DNA of 64,000 nucleotides from assembly GCF_014633365.1 (NCBI RefSeq), contig NC_068350.1, positions 35,145,119 to 35,209,118 of the forward strand, given 5' to 3'. The DNA is from Diospyros lotus (Eukaryota; Streptophyta; Magnoliopsida; Ericales; Ebenaceae). Positions within the stretch are counted from its first letter, which is position 1. Every line of letters begins with the position of its first letter. This document shows, one piece after another, positions 22,990 through 33,029 of this stretch. The position numbers were made by a program, and so were the translations under genes. The notes below the pieces were generated by a model that worked only from the letters and a program-made list of their open reading frames with translations, was not told the origin of the DNA and ran no database searches.

Positions 22990-23738
22990 TTTACTTGCTA
23001 CTTTTGAGTTAACTTCTGTGTTACTAGGCCACATGTCCAGTTGCCTTTCAGTGAGGATTTTAGCCAACTGCCCAATTTGATTCTCTATATTCTTTATCGC
23101 TACATCGGCCCATTCTTGAAGCTTAGAGACACCTTCTTCCCATCCCCCATTTTCCTCTTGTGGTCATCCCTATTTTGGTGGATTTTGAATATTTTGATTG
23201 TTTCCATATGAGAATGGTTGTTTCTCCATCTTAAATTGTATGTCTGAGAGAACGGGTTATTCAACCGGTGCTGGAGATTCTATTAGCTTTGAAAATTTTG
23301 CGCATAGGTTGTTTGCTTAGTGGATGAAGGATCCATAATGATTAGTGGACATTCAGATGACTGATGATTTGCCCCACAAGTTACACAAATAGGATGGGAT
23401 ACTTGCACCATATTAGCAGATAAAGAATATTGAAATGCTTCCATCTGTTTTGACAATGCATCAATTTTATCAAAAATCAAGGCATTCACATCCACCTCAT
23501 GCGTTCCATCTGTTCTTTAATGTGAACTCATGTCTGACCACATTACAAACTTCTCTCTCATCGTTTCGTAGAGATCATGTAGTTCCTTGACTAATTTATT
23601 TCGAATTGAGCCACATGCTGTAGAGTCAACTATAGAGTGGCCATAAGAGGTCAAGCTAGCGTAAAAATAATGATTTTTTGCTGGTAATGGAAAGCCATGA
23701 CTAGGGCATTTCCTAAGAAACTCTTTGAATCGTATCAC
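22990..23738 (-). pseudogene. Athila-type gag relic
   Basis: - strand gag fragment of a second gypsy element. Read in order: RFKEFLRKCPSHGFP and DSTACGSIRNK (23738-23517), the zinc-knuckle-like CVTCGANHQSSECP (about 23340-23385), then NIENQIGQLAKIL (about 23060-23100). The same landmarks occur in the Athila gag at 11715-13241, but this copy is far more diverged and has neither LTR nor pol. It abuts MED26-like copy B at 23739. Confidence 0.75.
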
Positions 23739-24365
23739 CTTGTAAACAAAGAATCTTTATGGTTGAGACTATTAAATGTAGACATGCCCCCAATGCATTA
23801 CTCAACATTTTTCCCAGAAAAATCTCTCTAAAGATGGCAACATAATCTTGAACAACTAGAAGAATATCATCATTCATTGATTTTGATCTTTTATATCAGA
23901 ATGATATAATTAATCCTACGGTAAATTAGATCCTTATGTTTGGCTTTTAAGAACCCCTCTTTAGTTGAACCCAGTTCTTTGTGCCCCTCGCTTACCTAGT
24001 TGAGGTTACCATAATTCCTTCGTATTGACGTTACACTTCAGACAATTGGTATTCTTGGAAACACCACCACAAAAAGTCTGCAAACAAATTTTAATTGATC
24101 TTTTGGAAAAATCCTTTGGTTTCCCTTGCATCTACAAGGCATAAGACATACCACATTGATCTTCAGTGTTAGATTGTCGTAACCGATTAGCTCTTAAGAG
24201 TACCAAAACTGGTAAGAACTAACATTCTCAAGCTTTATTTCTTGCTTATCTTGTGTATCAAATTCAAGCTTTCATAGTAAATCAAATAGTAGCTAAATTT
24301 TGGTTTCTAGATCTATATTGATTGGACCTAATTTTTGTCATGTAGGTTTTTTGGAATTTGGAGCC
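23739..24365 (+). promoter_or_regulatory. MED26-like 5' flank, copy B
   Basis: Starts abruptly at caccttgtaaacaaagaatc and runs to the start codon at 24366. It lacks the segment between the locus-wide acattttt and ttcccagaaaaatctc words, where other copies have a T- and A-rich piece. It carries the same possible 5'-UTR intron donor (actggtaagaac, about 24209). Confidence 0.5.
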
Positions 24366-24379
24366 ATGTCTGGCAACTC

Positions 24380-24923
24380 TGTCATGAACCTAGGGTATAA
24401 CCTAGGGTCAAATTGGGAATTAGAAGGATCTAATAGAAGTAAGATCGAGAACAAAATGATTGGAGAGGGAAAATGAATAGAAATGTGGAAGAATTTAGAA
24501 AGAAATAAGGGAGAGTAGTAGAGAGAAACGAGAGGGTGATTAGAGAGAAAATTGAGAATTTCATTCAATCAATTCAAGCATAATCTTCCATCCTCAACTG
24601 TGGCTTTTATATAGCCTAATAGCCTCCCACTTGCACCCATGTGCAATGTAACAAATAGTCTAACTGCCTATTAGCTAAAGACAAATCCCCTATAACAGAA
24701 AATACAAAATGAAATGTAAACTCCTACTATTATATTTACTAATCTATCATTGGGCAATCCCTAGGGTCATGCCTCCCACTGGCACCCATGTGCAATGTAA
24801 CAAATAGTCCAACTGCCTATTAGCTAAAGACAAATCCCCTATAACATAAAATACGAAAGGAAATGTAAACTCCTACTATTATATTTACTAATCTATCCTT
24901 GGGCAATCCCTAGGGTCATGATA
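24380..24923. mobile_element. Solo-LTR-like insertion in exon 1 of copy B
   Basis: Insertion splitting ggcaactctgg of exon 1. Ends are inverted: TGTCATGAACCTAGGG and CCCTAGGGTCATGATA. An actc word flanks both sides, consistent with a short target duplication. No coding capacity. The right half is a 149-bp tandem duplication (24622-24770 and 24771-24919), each unit starting gcctcccact and ending ctagggtcat. A remnant of the same insertion lies at the same codon in copy D (58876-58910). Confidence 0.65.
24622..24919. repeat. 149-bp tandem duplication
   Basis: Two head-to-tail copies with a handful of differences (for example cattgggc versus ccttgggc). Both end at the 3' terminus sequence of the surrounding insertion, so the terminal part of the element was duplicated. 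Confidence 0.9.
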
Positions 24924-26090
24924 CTCTGGAACTTTGGATGAGTGGAGAAACTATTTTTGGCACTCCAACTTTGACATCTTCGATGTCATCCAGTATGCTA
25001 TCATGGTAGCTGTCTTTGATTTACCCCAGGAGTTCATATCAAGGGGGGATCAAATTGCCTAGGCCTTATTTTCTTGCAAATTTGTTTAGTATAAAGGGTG
25101 CTATAGTGTTGAGTTGGGGGTGGCCCATGGCAACGAGGATGGAGGCTGCAAGAGTACTGGATTTCACAAAGATACCTATGGTATTAATGAGAACCATATA
25201 ATGAACGGCATTGGAGATGAACTTGAACTAGCGCGAAAAGGAAAAAGGTTGCAAGAGTATTGGATTTCATAGAGGTGCATGTGGTATTAACGAGAACAAG
25301 ATCATGAAAAGTTGGAGATGAACTCGAACCAACTGGGAATTGATAACCATGACGCATATGAGTTATTGGCTAGGAGATTGAAGAGAGCTTCTAACTATAG
25401 ACGAAGTCTTGAGGATTAAACAGATCCTTAACAATAGCCAAGATGAGGTATATCCCCATAGCTTTATTGTCTTCTCTTTAAATTTTGTACATTGGGTTCA
25501 CATTTCGTGACATTTTTAGCTTCTATGCTTATGGTTCTTGATTAAATCATTTAGTTTACTACAAATCATATATTATTCGTTGCAGTCTAATTCAGAAATA
25601 TTTGCATCATTAAGGAAGCTCCAACTGATGCATTTGTCTGTGGATATTTTGAAGGTATGACTACTCTCTTCTATGTATTAGTCATCAATGCATATGTGTT
25701 TGGTGCAATAGGAAATGTTGGGGTTGTTCAGTTGTGGAAAATGATATTTAGTTTTTTATATAAAAAAATTAGTTTTCATTTTTATAAAAGAATTAGACAA
25801 TGTGTTCAAGCATTAGCAGCACAAAAAATTAATTTCTAATCTAAAATATTCAAAAATATACTCAAAAAAGGGAGAGATGTTTTACTTTTTTTATTTTATT
25901 TTTTTATAACTTGTGTTAGAGAAGAAGAGGGTGATGATTTTAAAAACAAAATTAAAAATCATGTCTTCCAAACCTCAAAATTAATAAAGAAATTTCAAAA
26001 AGCTCATTTCCGGAGTTGTACAAGTTTAGTTCAATTTTAGACAACCAAGCTTTCCAAATCGCCATTTTTTATTTTAAAAAGGTTTTGTAT

Positions 26091-27310
26091 TTGATTAAAT
26101 TACACATAATAAACAATTATATATATAATTCATATTATATCTTACAATATATATTAATAATACAATTATATTATATTATATTATATCTTAAGTAAAATAC
26201 ATGAAAAGAATTTTTGATCTTAAAGTTTTAGGAACTATAAAATATTTTTTTGTGATTAGAAATTTAATTTTATACAATTAAATGTCTTATAATAAATTTC
26301 ATTTACACATAAAATAAGATTTTATTTTTAATATAATTTAAAAATATAACTTAAATTTTCTGTAATTAATGGTAATACTACTAATGAGACCATTACATAA
26401 TTCTCCAACGAGTAATGACTAAATAAATAACTTTTGACTATTTTATTAACTTCAAAATTAAATTATTACAAACAATTACCTTATTAATTAATAACTAATA
26501 ATAATTAATTATCGTTTAATTTATAATACTGACTACTAATATTTGATTTATTAAAGTTTTTTTAATTTGTGTAATTTTTAAATTTTTATTTTAAAGGTGC
26601 CAAATCCAAGCCATTGCTGAACGATTTCCAACAAACCTCAATGGTGCTGATAACTTCATCTCTCCTATGGTTTAGCGGCAGAAAAAGGGTGTGTGTGTGT
26701 GTGTGTTTCTCTTCACCCTTTCTTTATCTATCTATCACTCTATTTCTCTTTCTTTGTGTATGTGTCTCTCTCAACAATGCAATCAACCCATCTCTCTCCT
26801 TACACTTCTTTGTTCGTCTATCTCTTTTTTTCTCTCTTTTTCTCTATGTTCCACTACGTTTCTCTCTCACTTTCTCAACAATCCCATTGGCGATGGGGTT
26901 TTTCTCTTACAACCCTATTACCAATGGGGTTGTCTCTATCTCACTTTATGTTTGTCTCTCTCCCCCACATCTCTATAATTGATCTCACCATGAAAAGGGT
27001 TCCTTTGTCCCTAGAACTTAGCTAACAATTCGATAATGTTTTTTTTTTTTTTTTTTGCTTCTTTGTAATTTCTAAGAAAGAAAGAAAGGAGAGAGAAAGG
27101 GTATATTTGACATTTCAAAAAAATTAACTACCACTTTTTTAACAATAGGGGAGAAAGTGGTGTGTTGTTAAAAACCTCAAGAGAGGTTTTTGTCATTTTT
27201 CAAATTTCTTGTGAGCCTATGTTTTTTTGTCAAATTTCAAAGGTGTTTAGTGTAATTTAATATATAAAATCATTTAAAGTGAAACATGTGTCTGAATTAA
27301 ACAAAATTCT
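26091..27310. other. AT-rich spacer with microsatellites
   Basis: No gene recognised. Very AT-rich to about 26600, then a (GT)n run (26688-26705), a CT-rich tract (26706-26960) and a T-run (27040-27057). The overlapping frames at 26614-27025 come from the CT-rich tract and are not credible proteins. Confidence 0.6.
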
Positions 27311-27447
27311 TACCACCTTGTAAACAATCTTTATAGTCAAGACTCTTACATGGAGACTTCACCCAATGTGTTATACAACATTTTTCAAAAAAAAAAATCT
27401 CTCTTAAGATGGTAATATTAATTTTCCTTTAAAGACAGAAGAATATC
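27311..27447 (+). repeat. MED26-like 5' flank fragment (unit 3), left part
   Basis: Diverged copy of the ccttgtaaacag...agaagaatatc block of the MED26-like 5' flank. It is split by the Tat element, whose target duplication ATATC lies at 27443-27447; it resumes at 38928. Confidence 0.6.
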
Positions 27448-27982
27448 TGATGATGCGGTAATCGATCACCCTCTTCTACCTCTGCCAAAACACCTACAGT
27501 GGAGGCGGGGACTTGCTCCCCTAGTTTATCTCTGACGATCAAGTCAGATTACTAGACTAAAAAACTCAAAATTATTCCTTATGCTTTAGAAATCAAAAAT
27601 TCGATCCCTTACCTCCTCTCGCTCATTTTCTTTTATCCTCATGCAGAGATAAGGATCCTGGAGAGATCCTCGGGATCTCTATCCCGCTCTTCTCAGAATC
27701 TTATTGATAAGGATTCCATAATCGTAACCGCCTCCGAAGAGTTCCGGATAGCTCTTGTTTCCATGATCCTCGACGGGATGGTTGATCCTAAAGAACCCGG
27801 AGAATCCTTGCCGAGCAACAAGCCAACTGGCGTGGTGATACACATCTACCACGTGTCCCCCCTAGACCCAAACAAGATAACGTTGGCAAAGTTCCTCTTT
27901 AACGGACACATAGCACTACTGTCAATGGTTGCATGCCTGAGGCATTGGAGTAATTACGAACCTGAGGGTATTCCCCTTATCA
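27448..27982 (-). repeat. Tat 3' LTR
   Basis: 535 bp; on the - strand TGATAAGGGG to CCGCATCATCA. Preceded on its own strand by a G-rich polypurine tract (27983-27996). Confidence 0.9.
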
Positions 27983-27996
27983 CTTGCCCCCGCACT
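27983..27996 (-). other. Tat polypurine tract
   Basis: On the - strand GTGCGGGGGCAAG ends at the LTR start TGATAAGG. Confidence 0.7.
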
Positions 27997-28383
27997 CCTT
28001 GAGCACTTCGGCTTGAATGGCTCTAGGTATACTGAAAGCTCCCTTTCATCGCAAGGGTTGATGTCTACAGGGCTCGAAGAGCTGAGGTGCCCTTTTCTCT
28101 CATGCCTGTCTGGAGGGCACAGGTATCGATTGGGTCTGATGGAAATATCTCTTCCCAAGGCGTTGTCCAAACCTTTTCGTCTTTCGAGCCGGGCCAATTT
28201 TAGGTAGTTAATGCTCATCATTACCCACCCTTTGGCTTTCTACCTCTATAGTTTAAATAAGGGTTTCTTACCCTTCTATTTGTTCCTTCTTCCGACTCTC
28301 CTCATCTTTAGCCTATTGTCACGCTATTGAATGTTTTCTTTTTCTCTGCATCTTCTTCATTCTCCTTCTCCAATCTCTCTGTA

Positions 28384-30321
28384 ATGGTGATTACTAGGTC
28401 GGGGAAACTTAACTCAATTGGCGTGGAGCTTGCTAAGTGGGAGAACCACCCAACCGCCTCCATTCCCTGCCAGTGGATGATCGAGTCGGAGTGTCAACAG
28501 TTTAGGGAGAGATACAATATCCCCGTAGAATGGGAGGTGGAGTTCAACAACCATCTACAGGCATGCTACCATGTCACCGGCCACCTCTGCATCTATAAGT
28601 GTGCCTTTGATAGAGGCTTTCGCCTACCTCCCCGAGGGAGGGTGATGTCCTTACTCTAACATCTAACCATTGTTCTGACTCAGTTGTCTCCCTTTGGATG
28701 GCGGTACTTGATGGGCTTCATCAGTATTTTCCATTTTGGCCGTGCAGAGCCTTCAGGAGATCTTTTCGACTACTTTTTTACTACCAACCCTAACCCAGGG
28801 GGCTGGATCTCTATCTCACCCAAGATTGCAAAGGAGGGTTGTCTTATCACCACTAAAAAGTGCCCCGAACTTGAGATCAAAGCCTCGACACTCATGCAAT
28901 TTGGAGGATCGAAAGACTCAGATGACTGGAAAGAGCGCTTCGTCTTCGTCCATCCTAGGTCGTCTGGTCTGTCTTAAGAGATTTGGTCCATGTGCAATGG
29001 GTGGACTTTAAACACTAAGCACAAACGTCTGAACATCGAGGACATTAAAGAACCAGCTGGCAGGCTTATGAAGGTCAGCTAGAACTGGGAAGAGGAGTGG
29101 CTTTCTAACCCGACCCTTACCGAGGCGGGCCTATATGGTGAAACCTGTAAGTATTAACCAACTCTTTTTTCCTCTTCATTATTTTCCTTTCACTAGATAT
29201 TTAATCTTCTTAATCCCCCTCTCGTAGTTGAAAATCTTTGGGAGATAATTTATTCTCCTGTCACGAAGGGAATGGTCTTAGATTTCACGAAGAGTAAGGG
29301 TCCTTCGGTCCCTGCTAAAACCAAAAAAATGTCTGAAAAAACCTCCAAAACTTCTCATAACAAAGGGCTTCCAACGCCACACGAGAGGGCTCCGAAAGGT
29401 GCTAAGGATAAAGGACCTTCTTCCCCTTCTCGATCGAAGAAGACGGCCGAGGGAGATCTCCAGACTTTTTAAGAGACCTCCAGGGATAGCGTGGAGGTCA
29501 GTCCTGTGAGCTTTTCTACAAGGTCTCGGGGCTCGAGGAATAAGAGAGATTTCCCCTCCTCCTAGCAACCAGTTGTAACGACGCCAACCCCTACGCAGAG
29601 CCCCGCCGAAGGTGATATTGAAACTATTGCCCATGCTTTAGAGAAAGCTAGGGTGAAGGCTCGAGGAGGTCAACCATTTGCAGGTACGAAGCCCCTTATA
29701 CTGCCCCCCAGCATTCCTATTCCTTCTGCTTTCAAGTGGATCTTAATGTCTCTGGCACAAGAAGGGCGCCCGGGCTTAACAGGGGAGGCTTCACTAGAGG
29801 AGGCTTCTGTACTGTCCGCAAAGGAGATTTTGGCCCGAAGGACGAAGTGGCTAAGAACAGAATCTAACTCCCCCCAGCCTTCATTCAAGGTGACTCCCAT
29901 TCCCGAGGGGGCCGAGGCCCCTGCTAAAGCATTGGATATTTGCGATGCCTCGACAACTGTGGGTGAACTAGATTACTGTGCCGAGATCCTCAAGGTATCC
30001 TATTACCATCTGCCCTTCCCATTTGAACTCTTTTCATATAAATAGGCTTTGCCTCTTATCTTGTCCCCTCTTCTTTTTTTTTGGAACCTCTCAGGCTTTC
30101 AAGATTTCATTGCCAGACGAGAATCAAAGTTTCAAGCTCGGATTACCTCCTTAGAGTCCGAGATTGAGAGACTTCGAGGGCTCGAATCCCTCGATTCAAG
30201 GCTAGCAGACCTTGAGCATAGCGTATATATTCTCACCAAGTCTGTTGAGCTGGCTCAAGAAGAAGCAAAACTTACCAACGAAGCCGAAGCCCAAGCTCGC
30301 GAGGATCTGGAGTTGGCCTAG
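28384..30321 (+). pseudogene. Antisense ORF of the Tat element, apparently spliced
   Basis: Gene on the strand opposite gag-pol, between integrase and 3' LTR. From ATG 28384 the frame gives ITRSGKLNSIGVELAKW, then an R-Y-NIPVEWEV segment, then FGWRYLMGFISIFHFG (about 28700-28740). Stops break it at 28657-28659, 28975-28977, about 29080 and 29470. A GT-AG intron (29147-29227, 81 bp) keeps the frame exactly, joining GET to ENLWEIIYSP. A second candidate intron (29995-30094) is out of phase with the last part, a coiled-coil-like FQARITSLESEIERLRGL segment (30097-30321). The middle is basic and Ser/Pro-rich. It resembles the 'putative gypsy type transposon' proteins encoded antisense in plant Tat elements; their function is unknown to me. 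Confidence 0.65.
29147..29227 (+). other. Probable intron in antisense ORF
   Basis: Donor cct|gtaagt, pyrimidine-rich 3' part and acceptor ctcgtag|ttg. 81 bp, with stop codons if read through; removal keeps the reading frame (phase 1). Confidence 0.65.
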
Positions 30322-30656
30322 AGGAATATGCTGGAAGTTAGGCTTCCCCTTTTTCCTTTATCAAGAGTTTGGGGCCTTCCCGAAGTTAGGCTTGTTTTCG
30401 ATCAGGGGTAGTCCCCTGGGTCTCTTGAGATGAAGGGCCTTTATTGATAGGAGAGAGAAAGAATATGTTTATTTCAAAGTAACATATGAAAATCACAATA
30501 AAGAAAACATTACTGATAGAACTTTCTTAAATTCTATATGTTCCAAGCATTTTTAACTAGTGTACCCTCGGGGGTCTGGAGTTTGTAAGCACCAGGGATG
30601 AGAACTTCTGCTACCTTGAATGGACCTGCCCAATTCGGTGTTAGCTTGTTCGCTTC

Positions 30657-31480
30657 TCAGGCCCCTCGAACATCTGCTCGTCGCAATACCCAATCTCCAG
30701 GAAGAAAATTATGTGCCTTTACTCTTCGATTGTAGTATCTTTGTATACGTTGATTGTAGGCAGCTTGCCAAATATTTACTTGATCACGAAGTTCATCAAG
30801 GAGATCTAAGTTATCCCTTAGATTCTGCTCGTTGGATTCTGGGCTAAAGAGCTTCACCCTTAGCGTAGGTACTCTTATTTCAACTAGGATTAATGCTTCC
30901 GAATCGTAACATAAGCTGAAAGGAGTTTCTCCCGTGGATACCTTCATAGTGGTTCGATAAGACCATAGGATCTTTGGCAGTTCTTCCACCCAACTATCGT
31001 CTGCCTTATCCACTCGTGCTTTTAAACCATGCAGTAAAGTTCTGTTGGCGAGTTCAATTTGTCCGTTGGCCTGTGGATGGGTTACCGAAGTGAACTGCTG
31101 CCTTATTCCCAACTCCTGGCACCATTCTTGGACAGATTGATCAGTAAACTGAGTGTTATTATCAGATATTAGTATCTAAGGAATCCCGAAGTGATAGACC
31201 ATGTTCTTCCACAGAAATTATTTCACCCGCCGAGCGGTGATGGAAGCCATTGCTTCAGCTTCAACCCACTTTGTGAAATAATCAACGGCAGCCATGATAT
31301 ACTTAAGCTTCCCAACAGCTAAGGGAAAAGGCCCCAAGATGTCGATACCCCATTGAGCAAAGGGGCAAGGCGTAGCCAGATGAGCTAGGGTGACCGCTGG
31401 CATATGAACCAAGTTAGAGGTTCGCTGGCATCTGTCGTAGGTCCTGACTAGCTGCTCTGAGTCCTTCACCATCGTTGGCC
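30657..31480 (-). pseudogene. Tat integrase
   Basis: - strand. Part of the zinc domain (TYDRCQRTSNL), core start WGIDILGPFPLAVG with catalytic Asp and AVDYFTKWVEAEA (31472-31218), then a stop-ridden gap where the second Asp should be, then FTSVTHPQANGQIELANRT with the Glu (31112-30657) and a C-terminal part ending FLPGDWVLRRAD. Divided into at least two frames. Confidence 0.88.
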
Positions 31481-32051
31481 AATAGTACCCCTACCGAAGA
31501 GCTTTTTGGCTGAGGGTTTGAGCTCTAATATGACTTCCACATATACCTTCATGAATCTCCCTTAGGATATAGTCTGCTTCACGAGGCCTGATGCACTTGA
31601 GCAGCGGCTATGAGAATGATCTCCTATAAAGCTCCCTGTTAACCAGGACGAAGCTTCGGGACTTCCTTCTAACTTTCCAAGCTTCCGAATCATCCTCAGG
31701 AAGTTTCTCCTCTCTTAAGTATAATAAAAAAGGATCCATCCAACTAGGCTCATCATTTACACATAATTGATCAGCGACCTCTTCGATACTCTTCTGTGGC
31801 AGGGACTCGATCCGAATTTCTCAAGAGCTTGTAGGAAAATAAGAAGAGGTAATCCGAGACAATAGATCTGCCTCTGTATTCATGGCCCAAGGGACATACT
31901 CCACCTTTACATATTGGAACCATGCGATTAAGTCTCTGACCATAGCTAGGTATCTTGCCATGTGGGCTTCCCGAGCCTCATAATCTCCATTCACTTGCTA
32001 CACTACCAGGTTAGAGTCCGAACTCACCTTGACTCGCTGAGCTCCCAACTG

Positions 32052-32345
32052 TTAAGCTAATCTCAATCCTACCAGCAAAGCCTCGTACTCTGCCTCATTG
32101 TTAGATGCTCGAAACTCGTAATGCAAAGCATAGGGCCATGTCTGCCCATCAGGACTTTTGATCATTAATCCTGCTCCACCACCACCCGAGGTTGAGCTCC
32201 CATCTATAGCCACTATCCATGGCCTCTGATCCTTTTTCGAAGCTTCTGAAGACCTTATCCCTTCGATGATGAAGTCTGCCAATGCCTGAGCTTTAATAGC
32301 CGGCCGTGGCCTATACTCAATATCAAAAGCTGTAAGCTCCATTGC
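32052..32345 (-). pseudogene. Tat second RNase H (archaeal-type)
   Basis: WIVAIDGSSTSGGGGAGLMI with the catalytic Asp, and FRASNNEAEYEALLVGLRLA with the Glu. This is the extra RNase H domain of plant Tat elements, located between the RT-linked RNase H and integrase. Broken on both sides by stops. Confidence 0.85.
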
Positions 32346-32387
32346 CTATTTCAGCATTCTCCCCGAGAGTTCTGGTTTGCTAAGAAC

Positions 32388-33029
32388 CTACCTCAAAGGT
32401 TGGTTAGTAAGCACAATAATCGTATGAGCTTGAAAATAGGGCCGAAACTTCCTTGCTGAGACTATTAAAGAAAAAGCTAGCTTTTCCATGGGAGGGTACC
32501 GAACCTTCGCTTCTGTCAATCGCTTACTAGCATAGTAAACTGGCCTCTTCCTCTTATCTTTCTCTTGCACCAGCACTGAACTCACGGCTTCCTCGACTAT
32601 CGCTAAATAGATGTATAATGGTTCTCTTAGCTGTGGCTTTATGAGAATCAGAGGCGTGGCCAGATGCTCCTTTAACTTGTCAAAAGCTTCCTCACATTCA
32701 ACATTCCATACGAAATTTTTTGCTTTTGATAGAACTTTATAGAAGGGAAGGCCCTTTTCTGCCAAGCGAGAGAGGAATCTCCCCAAGGCTGTCATTCTTC
32801 TCGTAAGGCTTTGTACTTCCTTGACATTTCTTGGGGCCGGCATGTCCATAATGGCTTTAACCTTCGCTGGGTTTACCTTAATCCCTCGGTGGTGCGCTAT
32901 GTAAATTACGAACTTTCCTGCAGAGACGCCAAAAGCACATTTGACAGGATTAAGTTTTACACAAAACTTACGAAGGGTTTTGAAGCACTCCTCTAAATCT
33001 TCTGGATGATGCTCAGCAACTAGGCTTTT
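32388..33029 (-). pseudogene. Tat RT thumb and first RNase H
   Basis: Resumes the RT right after the AYVDDMLVKS active site, beyond the solo LTR: HHPEDLEECFKTLRKF and NPVKCAFGVSAGKFV, followed by the RNase H-like PLYIYLAIVEEAVSSVLVQE and VYYASKRLTEAKVRYPPMEK. The catalytic Asp of the first RNase H appears as AIVEE rather than a D-containing motif, common in Tat where the second RNase H is present. Confidence 0.85.

Larger units (their letters stand above)
24366..26090 (+). pseudogene. MED26: MED26-like copy B
   Basis: Start codon 24366, five codons, a 544-bp insertion (24380-24923), then exon 1 to 25447 (donor GTATAT). Stops include the TAG in ATTGCCTAGGCC (Gln position), and the second half of the internal repeat is frame-shifted. 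Exon 2 is at 25586-25654 (SNSEIFASLRKLQLMHLSVDIL), flanked by tgcag and gtatga, and keeps phase 0; this exon is missing from copies A and C. It is the first part of the TFIIS N-terminal (LW) domain. The intron continues to about 26090 and matches 52065-52290 of copy C. Confidence 0.72.

Noticed and set aside
26614..27025. Three overlapping Ser/Leu-rich frames
   Set aside because: Products of a (GT)n and CT-rich microsatellite tract read in all three frames.
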